This document shows positions 1-8,716 of a DNA stretch of 61,463 nucleotides, one piece after another. The position numbers were made by a program, and so were the translations under genes. The notes beneath the pieces are model-generated. The model saw only the letters and a program-made list of their open reading frames with translations. It ran no database searches and was not told the DNA's origin. The first letter of the stretch is position 1, and every line of letters begins with the position of its first letter. The DNA is from Lachnospiraceae bacterium (GTDB taxonomy: Bacteria; Bacillota; Clostridia; Lachnospirales; Lachnospiraceae): assembly GCA_020860645.1 (NCBI GenBank), contig JAJBTX010000030.1:1-61463 (forward strand). Direction: 5' to 3'.

Positions 1-1155
1 GAGCTGCTGCGCAGCAAAAATTATATCTGCAAATTCCTTAATATAAAGAGGGAGCTGGCGGAATTCGTCGGCGGATTCAGATGTGAGTTTGACGGCGCGC
101 AGGATTATGATTTTATCCTTCGCTGTGTGGAGAGGACGGAAAAGATCGGACATATTCCGCAGGTTTTGTATCACTGGCGCTGCAGCGAGGATTCAACGGC
201 GGGAAATGCGGGGAATAAATCCTATGCCGCCGAAGCGGGAAAGAGGGCGCTGGAAGCGCATCTTAAGCGCTGCGGCGAGGAGGCGAGGGTCGACTGCCTG
301 GACAATCCGGGATTCTACCGGCTCCACTATACCCTGCTCACAGTTCCGAAGGTCTGCATCGTACTGCTGGGAGCGCCGGATACAGGGAAGCTGCGGAAAT
401 TTCTGAAGGCTGTTTCAAAGCGGCGGACCTATACGAACTTCGAGATGCTGATGCTCCTGGACATGCCGAAGAAAAATAAGACCATTTTAAATTTTATCAA
501 AGAATATAGACAAATTCCGATTAAAGTAGTATATTGTACTGGTGCGTGTAACAAATTTGTAACATTTACCAGTCTCGCCGAAAAGCTGGAGAGTGAGTAT
601 CTGCTGTTCCTGGACAGCCGGATCGGTACGGTCGGCGCAGACTATATGGAGCTGCTTCTGGGATATGCGCAGAGAGCAGGCGTCGGCGCGGTCGGCGGCA
701 GGGTCTATGACAACAATCTGCGGCTCCGCTATGGCGCCCGTATCATGGGGCTGAACGGCCAGGCGGGCGTGGCGTTTGAGGGTCTGAAGGCGGGCTACAC
801 CGGTTATTTCCACAAGGCGATCCTGCAGCAGGATTACCACGCGCTGTCCGGACAGGCCCTGATGGTGAGCAGGGAGAGCTTCCTGAAGGTCGGCGGTTTT
901 TCCGAGGACGTCGAGGGGCGGATGTGCGATGTGGATCTGTGCCTGAAGCTGGAGCGGCTGGGCCTGCGGAATGTGTATGAGCCCGGAGCGGTTTTTATCC
1001 TGCAGAAGTGCCGGGAGGGCCGCAGGAAGGCCGTAAGACCGGCAGTGCAGTTTGCAAAAAAATGGAAAGACTTCCTGAAAGAACCGGATGTTTATTATAA
1101 CCCGAATCTCTCGCTGAAGGATACGGATTTCCGGATAGGGGAAATTTATCAGTGA
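1..1155 (+). CDS. glycosyltransferase family 2 protein, 5' end outside window
   Basis: The frame is open from base 1 to a TGA at 1153-1155, so the start lies upstream. Residues 24-38 of the visible part (GGFRCEFDGAQDYDF) are the end of a GT-A/GT2 domain, with the acidic acceptor-side motif typical of the family. A second GT2-like segment runs from about residue 116 and ends with a comparable GGFSEDVEG...DVDLCLKL stretch near residues 298-316. The protein therefore probably carries two GT2-like modules, as in some rhamnan and surface-polysaccharide transferases. It sits directly before another GT2 gene and a sugar-phosphate transferase, so a role in cell-surface glycan assembly is likely. The sugar and acceptor cannot be told. 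Confidence 0.85.
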   Translation, partial: ELLRSKNYICKFLNIKRELAEFVGGFRCEFDGAQDYDFILRCVERTEKIGHIPQVLYHWRCSEDSTAGNAGNKSYAAEAGKRALEAHLKRCGEEARVDCLDNPGFYRLHYTLLTVPKVCIVLLGAPDTGKLRKFLKAVSKRRTYTNFEMLMLLDMPKKNKTILNFIKEYRQIPIKVVYCTGACNKFVTFTSLAEKLESEYLLFLDSRIGTVGADYMELLLGYAQRAGVGAVGGRVYDNNLRLRYGARIMGLNGQAGVAFEGLKAGYTGYFHKAILQQDYHALSGQALMVSRESFLKVGGFSEDVEGRMCDVDLCLKLERLGLRNVYEPGAVFILQKCREGRRKAVRPAVQFAKKWKDFLKEPDVYYNPNLSLKDTDFRIGEIYQ

Positions 1156-1166
1156 GAGGATGTAAG

Positions 1167-2126
1167 ATGCCGGACGTAACGATTGTGATTCCCAATTATA
1201 ATGGTATGGCGGTGCTGGACACATGCCTTCGCTCCGTACTGGCGCAGAAGGGCGTGACCGCGCAGGTCATCGTGGTGGATAACGGTTCCACCGACGGGAG
1301 TCAGGAGTTTACAGGCCGGAATTTCCCTGCCTGCGAGCTCGTGTGTCTGGATCGGAATTATGGCTTCAGCCGCGCGGTAAACGAGGGTTTTCGGCGGGCG
1401 AAGAGCCGTTATGTGATCCTGCTGAACAACGATACGGAGGCGGAGCCGGATTTTGCGGCGCGGCTGCTCGCGGCGATCCGCAGGCATAAAAAATGCTTTT
1501 CCTGTCAGGCCTGTATGCTGCAGTATCAGGACAGGGAGCGCCTGGACAGCGCCGGCGACCTCTACTGCGCGCTGGGCTGGGCTTTTTCCCGGGGAAAGGG
1601 AAAGAGTGCCGACGCTTATCCGAAGGGCGGAAGGATTTTCTCTTCCTGCGCGGGGGCGGCCATCTACCGCAGAGATGTGGCAGAGCGGCTGGGAGGTTTT
1701 GACGAAGCACATTTCGTCTATCTGGAGGATGTAGATATCTGCTGGCGTGCCAGGCTTGCGGGATATGAGAACCGCTATGAGCCGCGGGCGCGGGTGTATC
1801 ATATCGGGAGCGCTTCAAGCGGTTCCCGGCACAACAGTTTCAAGGTGGGATACGCGGCGGGGAACAGTGTTTATCTGATTTACAAGAACATGCCGCTTCC
1901 CCAGGTTCTGCTGAACGCGCCGTTTTTGCTGGCAGGTTATCTGATAAAATATCTGTACTTTGTGAAGAAGGGCTTTGGCGGGGATTACCGGAGAGGAATC
2001 CGGAGAGGAATCACCCTGTGCAGAGCAAACCGCGACCGGCGCTTTTCCTTCCGTGCGGAGCACATTCCGGTGTGCGCGCGGCTCCAGCTGGAGCTGTGGA
2101 GAAATATTCTGCGTCTGCCGTCATAG
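1167..2126 (+). CDS. glycosyltransferase family 2 (rhamnosyltransferase-like)
   Basis: This 319-residue protein begins with VTIVIPNYNG and NGSTDGSQ, the nucleotide-binding start of a GT-A fold. LLNNDTE follows (the DXD-equivalent region), and YLEDVDICWRARLAGY lies around residues 184-198, the catalytic ED motif seen in WbbL-like transferases. The ATG at 1167 is preferred because GAGAGGA lies 6-7 bases ahead. An in-frame GTG at 1152 would overlap the upstream stop and lacks such a site. It should move a sugar from a nucleotide donor to a lipid-linked or wall glycan at the inner face of the membrane. It belongs to the same transcription unit as its neighbours; donor and linkage are unknown. Confidence 0.88.
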   Translation: MPDVTIVIPNYNGMAVLDTCLRSVLAQKGVTAQVIVVDNGSTDGSQEFTGRNFPACELVCLDRNYGFSRAVNEGFRRAKSRYVILLNNDTEAEPDFAARLLAAIRRHKKCFSCQACMLQYQDRERLDSAGDLYCALGWAFSRGKGKSADAYPKGGRIFSSCAGAAIYRRDVAERLGGFDEAHFVYLEDVDICWRARLAGYENRYEPRARVYHIGSASSGSRHNSFKVGYAAGNSVYLIYKNMPLPQVLLNAPFLLAGYLIKYLYFVKKGFGGDYRRGIRRGITLCRANRDRRFSFRAEHIPVCARLQLELWRNILRLPS

Positions 2127-2160
2127 GCGGGGACAAAGGAGGAAGAACGGGTGAGTATTT

Positions 2161-3570
2161 ATGATTAAGGATAATCAGCGTTATTTTAACCGGCTGCAGG
2201 TTGTGATTGACGCCCTGGTCATCTGTGTATCGTATGTGCTGTCCTGGGTTTTCAAGTTCCTTGTGCTGCGGGATCCACGGGGCTTAAGCTTCCAGCAGTA
2301 CATGCTGACGCTGATCGGGATCGTTCCGCTGTACCTGGTGCTGTATCTGGCCTTCAATCTGTATACGCCGAAGCGCGTACAGGGCCGCAGGCTGGAGATC
2401 AGCAATATTGTAAAGGGAAATACGGTCGGACTGCTGCTCATCATGGGCGTGTTCTTCCTGCTGCGCGACTACAACGATTACGCGACCGAATATTCCAGAT
2501 CGATGCTGTTCTACTTCTACGTGATCAACATCGTGCTGGAAGCGCTTGTGCGAAATCTGATCCGGTTCGTTCTGCGGCGGCTGCGGCGTAGCGGATTCAA
2601 TCTGCGCCACATCATTTTTGTGGGTTACAGCAGCGCGGCGGAGGAATTTGTCGATCGGATCTATGCCAATCCTCAGTGGGGATACCGGGTATACGGTATT
2701 CTGGATGATAACCGGGAGATCGGATATACCTACAAGGGCGTGCAGGTGATCGGTACAACCGAGGAGCTGGGCGAGATTCTGGAGAATAACCGCCTGGACG
2801 AGATCGCAATCACGATGGCGCTGCGGGAATACTATAAGCTGAAGCGCATCGTCGCGACCTGCGAGAAATCCGGTGTGCATACAAAGTTTGTGCCGGATTA
2901 CAATGATATTATCCCGACCAGGCCTTATACAGAGGATCTGCAGGGACTTCCGGTGATCAACATCCGCCATGTGCCGCTCACCAATACCTTCAATATGGTC
3001 TGTAAGCGATGTATGGATGTGGCGGGAGCGATTGTCGCGATTATTATCTTTTCACCGATTATGCTGGTTACGGCGATTCTGGTCAAGTCGACATCCAGAG
3101 GGCCGTTGATATATAAACAGGAGCGCGTAGGCCTCCATAACCAGACCTTTCAGATGTACAAGTTCCGTTCGATGGAAGTGCAGTCCGTGAGCAGCGAGAA
3201 GCGTGCCTGGACCGTCCGCGACGATCCCCGTGTGACGAAGGTCGGCAGGGTGATCCGACGGACCAGTATCGACGAGCTGCCGCAGCTGTTCAATGTCCTG
3301 AAGGGCGACATGAGCCTGGTGGGACCGAGACCGGAACGTCCGCTGTTCGTGGAGAAATTCCGCGAGGAGATTCCGCGTTACATGATCAAGCATCAGGTTC
3401 GTCCGGGGATGACCGGCTGGGCGCAGGTAAACGGATACCGGGGAGATACATCGATCAAGAAAAGAATTGAATACGACCTGTATTACATTGAAAACTGGAC
3501 GATAGGACTGGATATCCGGATTCTGATTCAGACCTTCTTCAAGGGTTTCATCAATAAAAATGCTTACTGA
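2161..3570 (+). CDS. polyprenyl-phosphate sugar-1-phosphate transferase (initiating exopolysaccharide enzyme)
   Basis: The 469 residues have the classic WbaP/CpsE layout. There are four N-terminal membrane helices (about 10-32, 46-67, 84-104, 114-134), a Rossmann-like CoA_binding_3 domain (about 140-260), a fifth membrane segment near 286-310, and the conserved cytosolic catalytic domain. That domain contains [17 protein letters not shown] and [14 protein letters not shown]. Enzymes of this family start capsule or exopolysaccharide repeat units by loading a sugar-1-phosphate onto undecaprenyl phosphate. A stop codon at 2152-2154 excludes an upstream start, so ATG 2161 is used although the AGGAGG at about 2138 is rather far away. 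The sugar (glucose, galactose or an amino sugar) cannot be read from sequence alone. Confidence 0.93.
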   Translation: MIKDNQRYFNRLQVVIDALVICVSYVLSWVFKFLVLRDPRGLSFQQYMLTLIGIVPLYLVLYLAFNLYTPKRVQGRRLEISNIVKGNTVGLLLIMGVFFLLRDYNDYATEYSRSMLFYFYVINIVLEALVRNLIRFVLRRLRRSGFNLRHIIFVGYSSAAEEFVDRIYANPQWGYRVYGILDDNREIGYTYKGVQVIGTTEELGEILENNRLDEIAITMALREYYKLKRIVATCEKSGVHTKFVPDYNDIIPTRPYTEDLQGLPVINIRHVPLTNTFNMVCKRCMDVAGAIVAIIIFSPIMLVTAILVKSTSRGPLIYKQERVGLHNQTFQMYKFRSMEVQSVSSEKRAWTVRDDPRVTKVGRVIRRTSIDELPQLFNVLKGDMSLVGPRPERPLFVEKFREEIPRYMIKHQVRPGMTGWAQVNGYRGDTSIKKRIEYDLYYIENWTIGLDIRILIQTFFKGFINKNAY

Positions 3571-3591
3571 CAGGCGTAGAAAGGATGAATC

Positions 3592-4731
3592 ATGGCTAAA
3601 GAGACTGTGAAGAAAACAAGCTCAAAAAAGAGCGCGTCGCGGAGGGAGGAGCCGACTTCGGGAAAGCGGGCATCCACCGGCAAAAAGGGAACGTCCAAAA
3701 AGAAGAAGGCCAAAAAGAAAAGACGCCTGATCATCTTTGGAGTCGAAATCGTAGCGGTTCTGGCGCTGGTGATCGGATTCTATGTGGTCAGCAAGCTGGA
3801 TACCCTGCAGCGGCCGGACGTGGATACGGAGGAGATCCAGGTCAATGAGACGATCCAGGAGTCGACGGTGCAGACGATGTCGGGCTATACGACGATCGCG
3901 CTGTTCGGACTCGACACCCGGCAGGCGGGACAGCTCGGCAGCGGAAACCGCAGCGACACGATCATCATCGCCAGTATCAACAATGATACAAAGGAAGTAA
4001 AGCTGGTCAGCGTTTACCGTGACACCTATCTGAACCTTGCGAACGGCAAGTACAATAAATGTAACGGCGCCTATTCGGCGGGCGGTCCCGAGCAGGCCAT
4101 CAGCATGCTGAATATGAACCTTGATCTGGATATCCAGTATTATGTCAGCGTAGACTTCCTGGGACTGACGAAGACCGTCGATTATCTGGGCGGCGTCGAG
4201 ATCGAGGTGGACGAGGCGGAGCTCGAGCATCTGAACAACTACATCGTCGAGACCTCGGCGGTCACCGGCATTGAGACGACGGCACTTACCTCGGCCGGTC
4301 TGCAGACACTGGACGGCGTGCAGGCAACGTCCTACTGCCGCATCCGCTATACGGCGGGCGACGATTTCAAGAGGACAGAGCGGCAGCGTGAGGTGATCCT
4401 GCAGCTGGTCAGCAAGGCGAAGGAGACGGATATTTCGACGATCAACGATATCATCAACGCCGTGTTCCCGCTGGTCGCGACGAACTACACGAATGAGGAG
4501 CTGATTGCGATGGCTCCGGAGCTGCTCACCTACGATATCGTGGACACGACCGGCTTCCCCTTCGACAAGGTGTCGGCGACGGTCAGCGGAAAGGGCTCCT
4601 GCGTCATCCCGGTCGATCTGGAGGAGAATGTGAAACAGCTGCATGAATATCTGTTCAACAACTCCGATTATGAGCCGTCCGATGAGGTGAAGGAGATCGC
4701 AGCCCAGATCACGTCGGATACCGGGTATTAA
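3592..4731 (+). CDS. LytR-CpsA-Psr (LCP) family glycopolymer transferase
   Basis: The 379-residue protein starts with a roughly 45-residue tail very rich in Lys, Ser and Thr. One membrane helix follows (about 46-66), then an extracellular LCP domain with the hallmarks FGLDTR, NRSDTIIIASIN, VSVYRDTY and RYTAGDDFKRTERQR, whose Arg and Asp residues bind polyprenyl pyrophosphate in the family. LCP enzymes attach teichoic-acid-like or capsular polymers to peptidoglycan. Placed after two glycosyltransferases and the initiating sugar transferase, it likely ligates their product to the wall. A hairpin at 4741-4775 ends the unit. The long basic cytoplasmic tail is longer than usual and might interact with the membrane or with nucleic acid. 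Confidence 0.93.
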   Translation: MAKETVKKTSSKKSASRREEPTSGKRASTGKKGTSKKKKAKKKRRLIIFGVEIVAVLALVIGFYVVSKLDTLQRPDVDTEEIQVNETIQESTVQTMSGYTTIALFGLDTRQAGQLGSGNRSDTIIIASINNDTKEVKLVSVYRDTYLNLANGKYNKCNGAYSAGGPEQAISMLNMNLDLDIQYYVSVDFLGLTKTVDYLGGVEIEVDEAELEHLNNYIVETSAVTGIETTALTSAGLQTLDGVQATSYCRIRYTAGDDFKRTERQREVILQLVSKAKETDISTINDIINAVFPLVATNYTNEELIAMAPELLTYDIVDTTGFPFDKVSATVSGKGSCVIPVDLEENVKQLHEYLFNNSDYEPSDEVKEIAAQITSDTGY

Positions 4732-4740
4732 ATGACAGAC

Positions 4741-4775
4741 AGGCGAGGGGGGTACGGATACTTTCCTCGCCTTTG
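4741..4775 (+). terminator. probable terminator after the LCP gene
   Basis: AGGCGAGG (4741-4748) pairs with CCTCGCCT (4765-4772), followed by a short TTT. It lies ten bases after the LCP stop. The weak T-run makes it moderately convincing. Confidence 0.6.
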
Positions 4776-4782
4776 CATATGA

Positions 4783-4947
4783 TGACACCAGGGTCTAAAG
4801 GGCATGAATCGAATGCTCGCATTCGTATTCATGGCTTTGAGACCCGCAAAAACATGAGGAAGTAGCCATTTTCTGAAAGAAAATGAGCGGATTCCGAATG
4901 TTTTTAGGATTTCGAGAGCGCGAAGCGCGAAGAAATCCGTCGTGTCA
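4783..4947 (+). other. multi-helix palindromic element in the leader of glmS
   Basis: This 165-base block is closed by TGACAC (4783-4788) and GTGTCA (4942-4947). Inside are a long, nearly perfect hairpin (4791-4845; GGGTCT...AGACCC with mirrored CATGAAT/ATTCATG), an AAAAACAT/ATGTTTTT helix (4848-4906) that encloses CATTTTCT-GAA-AGAAAATG (4867-4885), and a GGATTTC...GAAATCC hairpin (about 4908-4938). The nesting gives a branched fold. It may be a dispersed palindromic repeat or a cis-acting RNA for glmS. No glmS ribozyme core was recognised in it. Confidence 0.6.
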
Positions 4948-4978
4948 GAATCAATGATGAAATAAAGGAGGAGACACC

Positions 4979-6808
4979 ATGTGCGGAATCGTTGGATATA
5001 TCGGAACGGAGCAGGCCGCGCCCATTCTTCTGGACGGCCTGGAAAAACTGGAGTACCGGGGCTATGACTCTGCGGGGCTCGCGGTCTTTGACGGGGAGAA
5101 CATTCAGGTGATGAAATCGGTCGGTCGGCTGCAGGTGCTGCACGAGCTGTCCCATGGCGGCGAGAAGCTGCCCGGAAATCTGGGAATCGGCCATACGCGC
5201 TGGGCCACGCACGGTTCGCCGAACAATGAGAACGCCCATCCCCATTTTAATAAGGATAAATCGATCGTGGTCGTCCACAACGGAATCATCGAGAACTACA
5301 TGAAGCTCCGCAAGCTGCTGCTCGCCCGGGGTTACGAGTTTGCGTCCGAGACGGATACGGAGGTGGTCGCACATCTGCTCGATTATTATTATAAAGGAGA
5401 TCCGCTCGAAGCCGTATTGAAGGTCATGCAGCGCGTGGAGGGTTCTTATGCTTTCGGTATCCTGTTCCGCGAGCATCCGGATGAGCTCTACGCCGTCCGC
5501 AAGGACAGTCCGCTTATCGTCGGAAAATGCGGCCATGGAAATATTATCGCCTCGGACGTACCCGCGGTGCTGAAGTATACGCGCGACGTCTATTTCATCC
5601 AGAATGAAGAGGTCGCGAAGCTCACGAAGGATGAGATCCATTTCTATAATATCGACTGCGAGGAGCTCGAGAAGGAGTCCACGCGGATCGAGTGGGACGT
5701 CAACGCCGCAGAGAAGGGCGGCTATGCGCACTTTATGTTCAAGGAGATTCACGAGCAGCCGAAGGCGGTGCGCGATACGATCAGCCCGCGGATCCGCGAT
5801 GGAAAGATCGTGATCGACGAGCTCGGGATGAGCGAGGAAGAGCTTTCCGCAGTGCGCAAGATCTACATCGTGGCCTGCGGCTCCGCCTATCATGTGGGCG
5901 TGGCCGGGAAATATGTGATCGAGGGGATGGCGCGCATTCCGGTGGAGGTCGATCTGGCGAGCGAGTTCCGCTACCGCAGGCCGATTCTCGATGAAAACAC
6001 ACTGGTCATCATCATCAGTCAGTCGGGCGAGACGGCGGATTCTCTGGCGGCGCTGCGGGAGGCGAAGCGGCATCCTGGCGTCACGGTGCTCGGCGTCGTC
6101 AACGTGGTTGGCAGCTCGATCGCCCGCGAGGCGGATCATGTCATGTATACCTGGGCGGGACCGGAGATCGCCGTCGCGACGACGAAGGCCTACAGCACGC
6201 AGCTGGTCGCTCTCTATCTGCTGGCCATGCGCTTTGCGGATATCCGGGGAACTCTCAGTGCGGCGGAGATGTCCGACCTGATCCGTGACCTGCAGAAGCT
6301 GCCGGACCAGATCGAGATGGTGCTGGCGAACAAGGAGCGCCTGCAGCGCTTCGCGAACCGCTACGCGGCGGCGAAGAGCGTATTTTTCATCGGAAGGGGC
6401 ATCGACTACGCGATTTCCCTGGAGGGCTCCTTAAAGCTCAAGGAGATTTCCTATATTCACTCGGAGGCTTATGCCGCCGGCGAGCTCAAGCACGGCACGA
6501 TCTCCCTGATCGAAGAGGGCACGCTCGTAGCCGCGATCATGACGCAGGAGGAGCTCTATAAGAAGACGCTCAGCAATGTCGTGGAGGTCAAGAGCCGTGG
6601 GGCTTTCGTGATGGCGGTGACGAATCTGGGTCATACCGACTGCGAAAAGACGGCAGACTATGTGATCTACATACCGAAGACCAATCCGTATTTTACGGAT
6701 TCTCTGGCGGTGATCCCGCTGCAGATTTTCGCCTACTATGTGGCGCTCGCGAAGGGCTGCGACGTCGACAAGCCGCGGAACCTTGCGAAGTCCGTGACGG
6801 TGGAGTAG
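4979..6808 (+). CDS. glmS: glutamine-fructose-6-phosphate aminotransferase (isomerizing)
   Basis: This 609-residue enzyme makes glucosamine-6-phosphate from fructose-6-phosphate and glutamine, the first committed step to UDP-GlcNAc for peptidoglycan and wall glycans. Cys2 of MCGIVGYIG is the glutaminase nucleophile; GHTRWATHG and HNGIIENY follow in that domain. Two SIS domains bind the sugar phosphate (VACGSAYH, SQSGETADS, GRGIDY). The C-terminus PRNLAKSVTVE is the conserved tail. AAAGGAGGAG sits just before the ATG. Most Firmicutes control this gene with a glmS ribozyme; here the leader instead holds the palindromic element at 4783-4947. Two surface-related genes follow 4 bases after its stop, so it heads a small operon. 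Confidence 0.98.
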   Translation: MCGIVGYIGTEQAAPILLDGLEKLEYRGYDSAGLAVFDGENIQVMKSVGRLQVLHELSHGGEKLPGNLGIGHTRWATHGSPNNENAHPHFNKDKSIVVVHNGIIENYMKLRKLLLARGYEFASETDTEVVAHLLDYYYKGDPLEAVLKVMQRVEGSYAFGILFREHPDELYAVRKDSPLIVGKCGHGNIIASDVPAVLKYTRDVYFIQNEEVAKLTKDEIHFYNIDCEELEKESTRIEWDVNAAEKGGYAHFMFKEIHEQPKAVRDTISPRIRDGKIVIDELGMSEEELSAVRKIYIVACGSAYHVGVAGKYVIEGMARIPVEVDLASEFRYRRPILDENTLVIIISQSGETADSLAALREAKRHPGVTVLGVVNVVGSSIAREADHVMYTWAGPEIAVATTKAYSTQLVALYLLAMRFADIRGTLSAAEMSDLIRDLQKLPDQIEMVLANKERLQRFANRYAAAKSVFFIGRGIDYAISLEGSLKLKEISYIHSEAYAAGELKHGTISLIEEGTLVAAIMTQEELYKKTLSNVVEVKSRGAFVMAVTNLGHTDCEKTADYVIYIPKTNPYFTDSLAVIPLQIFAYYVALAKGCDVDKPRNLAKSVTVE

Positions 6809-6812
6809 AAAG

Positions 6813-7742
6813 ATGGCGCAGTGGAAGGTGGATGTGCTGGTTCCCGTATATCGTCCGGGAGATCAGCTGAAAAAGCTGCTTGAGAGGCTGAAGGCGCAGA
6901 AGTATCCGCTTCATCGGATTATCCTGATGAATACGGAGGAGGCGTACTTCCCGGCAGGCCTGGATGAAAAATATGAGAATGTGGAGGTTCATCACCTGAA
7001 AAAGGAGGACTTCGATCACGGCGGAACGCGGGATGCGGGTATGCGGCTGTCGGAAGCGGATATCGTCGTCTGCATGACGCAGGACGCGCTGCCCGCGGAC
7101 ACGCGCCTGATCGACGAACTCCTTCGTCCCTTTGCGGACTCTTCGGTGTGGGCCTCCTATGCCCGTCAGCTTCCGCGAAAGGACTGCCGGGAGGTGGAGC
7201 GCTATACCAGAAGCTTCAATTACCCGGAGGAAAGCCGCGTGAAGGGACTTGCGGATATCGACGAGCTTGGCATCAAGACCTTCTTCTGCTCCAATGCCTG
7301 CGCGGCCTGGCGGCGGGACAGGTATCTGGAGTTTGACGGCTTTACGAGGCGGACTATTTTTAATGAAGATATGATTCTCGCGGGGCGTTTCGTGCAGGGC
7401 GGCGGAAAGATTGCCTACTGTGCGGATGCGCGTGTGTATCATTCGCATAATTACAGCGCGCCGCAGCAGTTTCACCGGAATTTTGATCTCGCGGTGTCCC
7501 AGACGATGCATCCGGAGGTGTTCGGCGGCCTGCGCTCCGAGTCGGAGGGAATACGGCTTGTGAAAAAGAGCCTGCGCTACTGCATGCAGATCGGGAAGCC
7601 CTGGCTGATGCTGCAGGTACTGACACAGAGCGCGGGAAAATTTCTCGGCTACCGCATGGGACAGCATTATGAGCGGCTGCCGCGCCGGGTAATTCTCCGG
7701 TGTACGATGAATCCGACGTTTTGGGAGAAGGAGAACGGATGA
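6813..7742 (+). CDS. glycosyltransferase family 2 protein
   Basis: The 309-residue protein opens with VDVLVPVYRPGDQL, a GT-A nucleotide-binding start. It continues with FDHGGTRDAGM and CMTQDALP, which match the donor-binding region of rhamnosyltransferase-like GT2 proteins, and has FNEDMILAGRFVQGG near residues 184-198 as the catalytic acidic motif. No membrane helices are evident, so it should act on the cytosolic face. It starts 4 bases after glmS and its stop overlaps the next start (ATGA at 7739-7742), so the three genes are probably translated together. Coupling to glmS hints at an amino-sugar-containing glycan, but donor specificity is not visible. Confidence 0.87.
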   Translation: MAQWKVDVLVPVYRPGDQLKKLLERLKAQKYPLHRIILMNTEEAYFPAGLDEKYENVEVHHLKKEDFDHGGTRDAGMRLSEADIVVCMTQDALPADTRLIDELLRPFADSSVWASYARQLPRKDCREVERYTRSFNYPEESRVKGLADIDELGIKTFFCSNACAAWRRDRYLEFDGFTRRTIFNEDMILAGRFVQGGGKIAYCADARVYHSHNYSAPQQFHRNFDLAVSQTMHPEVFGGLRSESEGIRLVKKSLRYCMQIGKPWLMLQVLTQSAGKFLGYRMGQHYERLPRRVILRCTMNPTFWEKENG

Positions 7743-8593
7743 GAAAGCTTTGGGCGCCGCTTGCGGCGATGATAATAAGTACAGGACTGCTGACCGGCTG
7801 CTCCGCGAGCTCTCAGGTGCGGGAGCAGCAGAATGCGCTGCGTGCGGAAGGCATGTCTCTGGCTGCGGCCGGGGATTACGAGTCGGCGATCGCCTCCTAT
7901 GATGAGGCGCTCAGTCTGGCGGACCTGCGCGCGGGGAGCCTGGAGCTTGATATCGCGGCTTACAAGGCGGCGGCACTCTATCGCAGCGGCGAGCTCACGG
8001 AGGCAATCGATCTTTACAGCGCTATTCTTGATCTGAAGAAGAGCGCGGAGATCTACCTGACCCGCGGCCTTCTGTACCGCGAGGCGGGGGATCAGGAGGC
8101 CGCGAACGCGGACTTCACCGCGGCTATGGATATGACCTCCAAAAAGGATCTGGTCATGCTCGGACGGCTTTCCTATTATATGGAGGACTACTCGTCGGCG
8201 AAGTCTTATCTTGAGGAGGCCACGGCGGACGGCGACCCGGAGGGAATCTACTGGCAGGCGGAGCTCTACTGGGAAATGGGCAACAAGGACTATGCGCTGA
8301 CGCTTTACCAGAGCTACCTCACGACGGAGGGAGCAGAGCATCCGGACGCCTACGCGAAGGTCGCCTCCTATCAGGTCGATCAGGAACAGTACGATGCGGC
8401 GCTTGAGACGCTGGAGGCAGGCATCGCTCTCGGCGACAGCGATGTGCTGCAGCAGCTGCTCGCGATGCGCATTGCCGTCTACGAATATCAGAGTGACTGG
8501 GCGACAGCGAAATCGCTGATGGAGAGCTACCTGGAATCCTATCCGGAAGACGAGGACGCCCTGCGCGAATATGATTTTTTGCGGACGCGATGA
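7739..8593 (+). CDS. TPR-repeat lipoprotein
   Basis: This 284-residue protein has a lipoprotein signal peptide ending in LLTGC (Cys21 would be lipidated). It then has successive helix-turn-helix TPR units from about residue 35, with recognisable AAAGDYESAIASYDEAL, EAIDLYSAIL and QYDAALETLEAGIALG segments. It should be anchored on the outer face of the cytoplasmic membrane as a protein-interaction scaffold. The ATG at 7739 overlaps the stop of the preceding glycosyltransferase and follows GGAGAAGGAG. The context (glmS, glycosyltransferase) suggests a link to envelope glycan assembly, but no catalytic motif is present and the partner is unknown. Confidence 0.8.
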   Translation: MRKLWAPLAAMIISTGLLTGCSASSQVREQQNALRAEGMSLAAAGDYESAIASYDEALSLADLRAGSLELDIAAYKAAALYRSGELTEAIDLYSAILDLKKSAEIYLTRGLLYREAGDQEAANADFTAAMDMTSKKDLVMLGRLSYYMEDYSSAKSYLEEATADGDPEGIYWQAELYWEMGNKDYALTLYQSYLTTEGAEHPDAYAKVASYQVDQEQYDAALETLEAGIALGDSDVLQQLLAMRIAVYEYQSDWATAKSLMESYLESYPEDEDALREYDFLRTR

Positions 8594-8621
8594 CTTTTCA
8601 TAAAATATTCATAATTAGCAC

Positions 8622-8651
8622 TTGACAAAGCACCCCTCGGGGTGCTATTTT
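8622..8651 (+). promoter_or_regulatory. sigma-A type promoter of the hrcA operon
   Basis: TTGACA (8622-8627) is followed after 18 bases by TATTTT (8646-8651). It lies directly upstream of the CIRCE operator at 8667-8693, the usual order for HrcA-repressed promoters. Confidence 0.8.
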
Positions 8652-8655
8652 AATT
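8629..8655 (+). terminator. hairpin between the hrcA -35 and -10 boxes, likely terminator of the glmS unit
   Basis: AGCACCC (8629-8635) and GGGTGCT (8640-8646) form a perfect stem with loop CTCG (a further C-G pair at 8636/8639 would leave a two-base loop), followed by ATTTTAATTT. It has terminator form, but it also lies inside the hrcA promoter spacer, so one DNA stretch may serve both purposes. Confidence 0.6.
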
Positions 8656-8666
8656 TACAGGAAATG

Positions 8667-8693
8667 TTAGCACTCTCAAATGTCGAGTGCTAA
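8667..8693 (+). promoter_or_regulatory. CIRCE operator (HrcA binding site)
   Basis: TTAGCACTC (8667-8675), nine bases, then GAGTGCTAA (8685-8693) is an exact match to the CIRCE consensus. HrcA, encoded immediately downstream, binds it and represses the operon until heat stress draws GroEL away (known for the family). The operator is in the 5' untranslated region, 23 bases before the hrcA ATG. Confidence 0.98.
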
Positions 8694-8716
8694 CAGGGAG
8701 AGAGGAGGAAGCTTAC

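Noticed and set aside
4732..4978. glmS ribozyme upstream of glmS
   Set aside because: No recognisable ribozyme core was seen; the space is instead occupied by a terminator-like hairpin and the palindromic element. A covariance search is needed to be certain.
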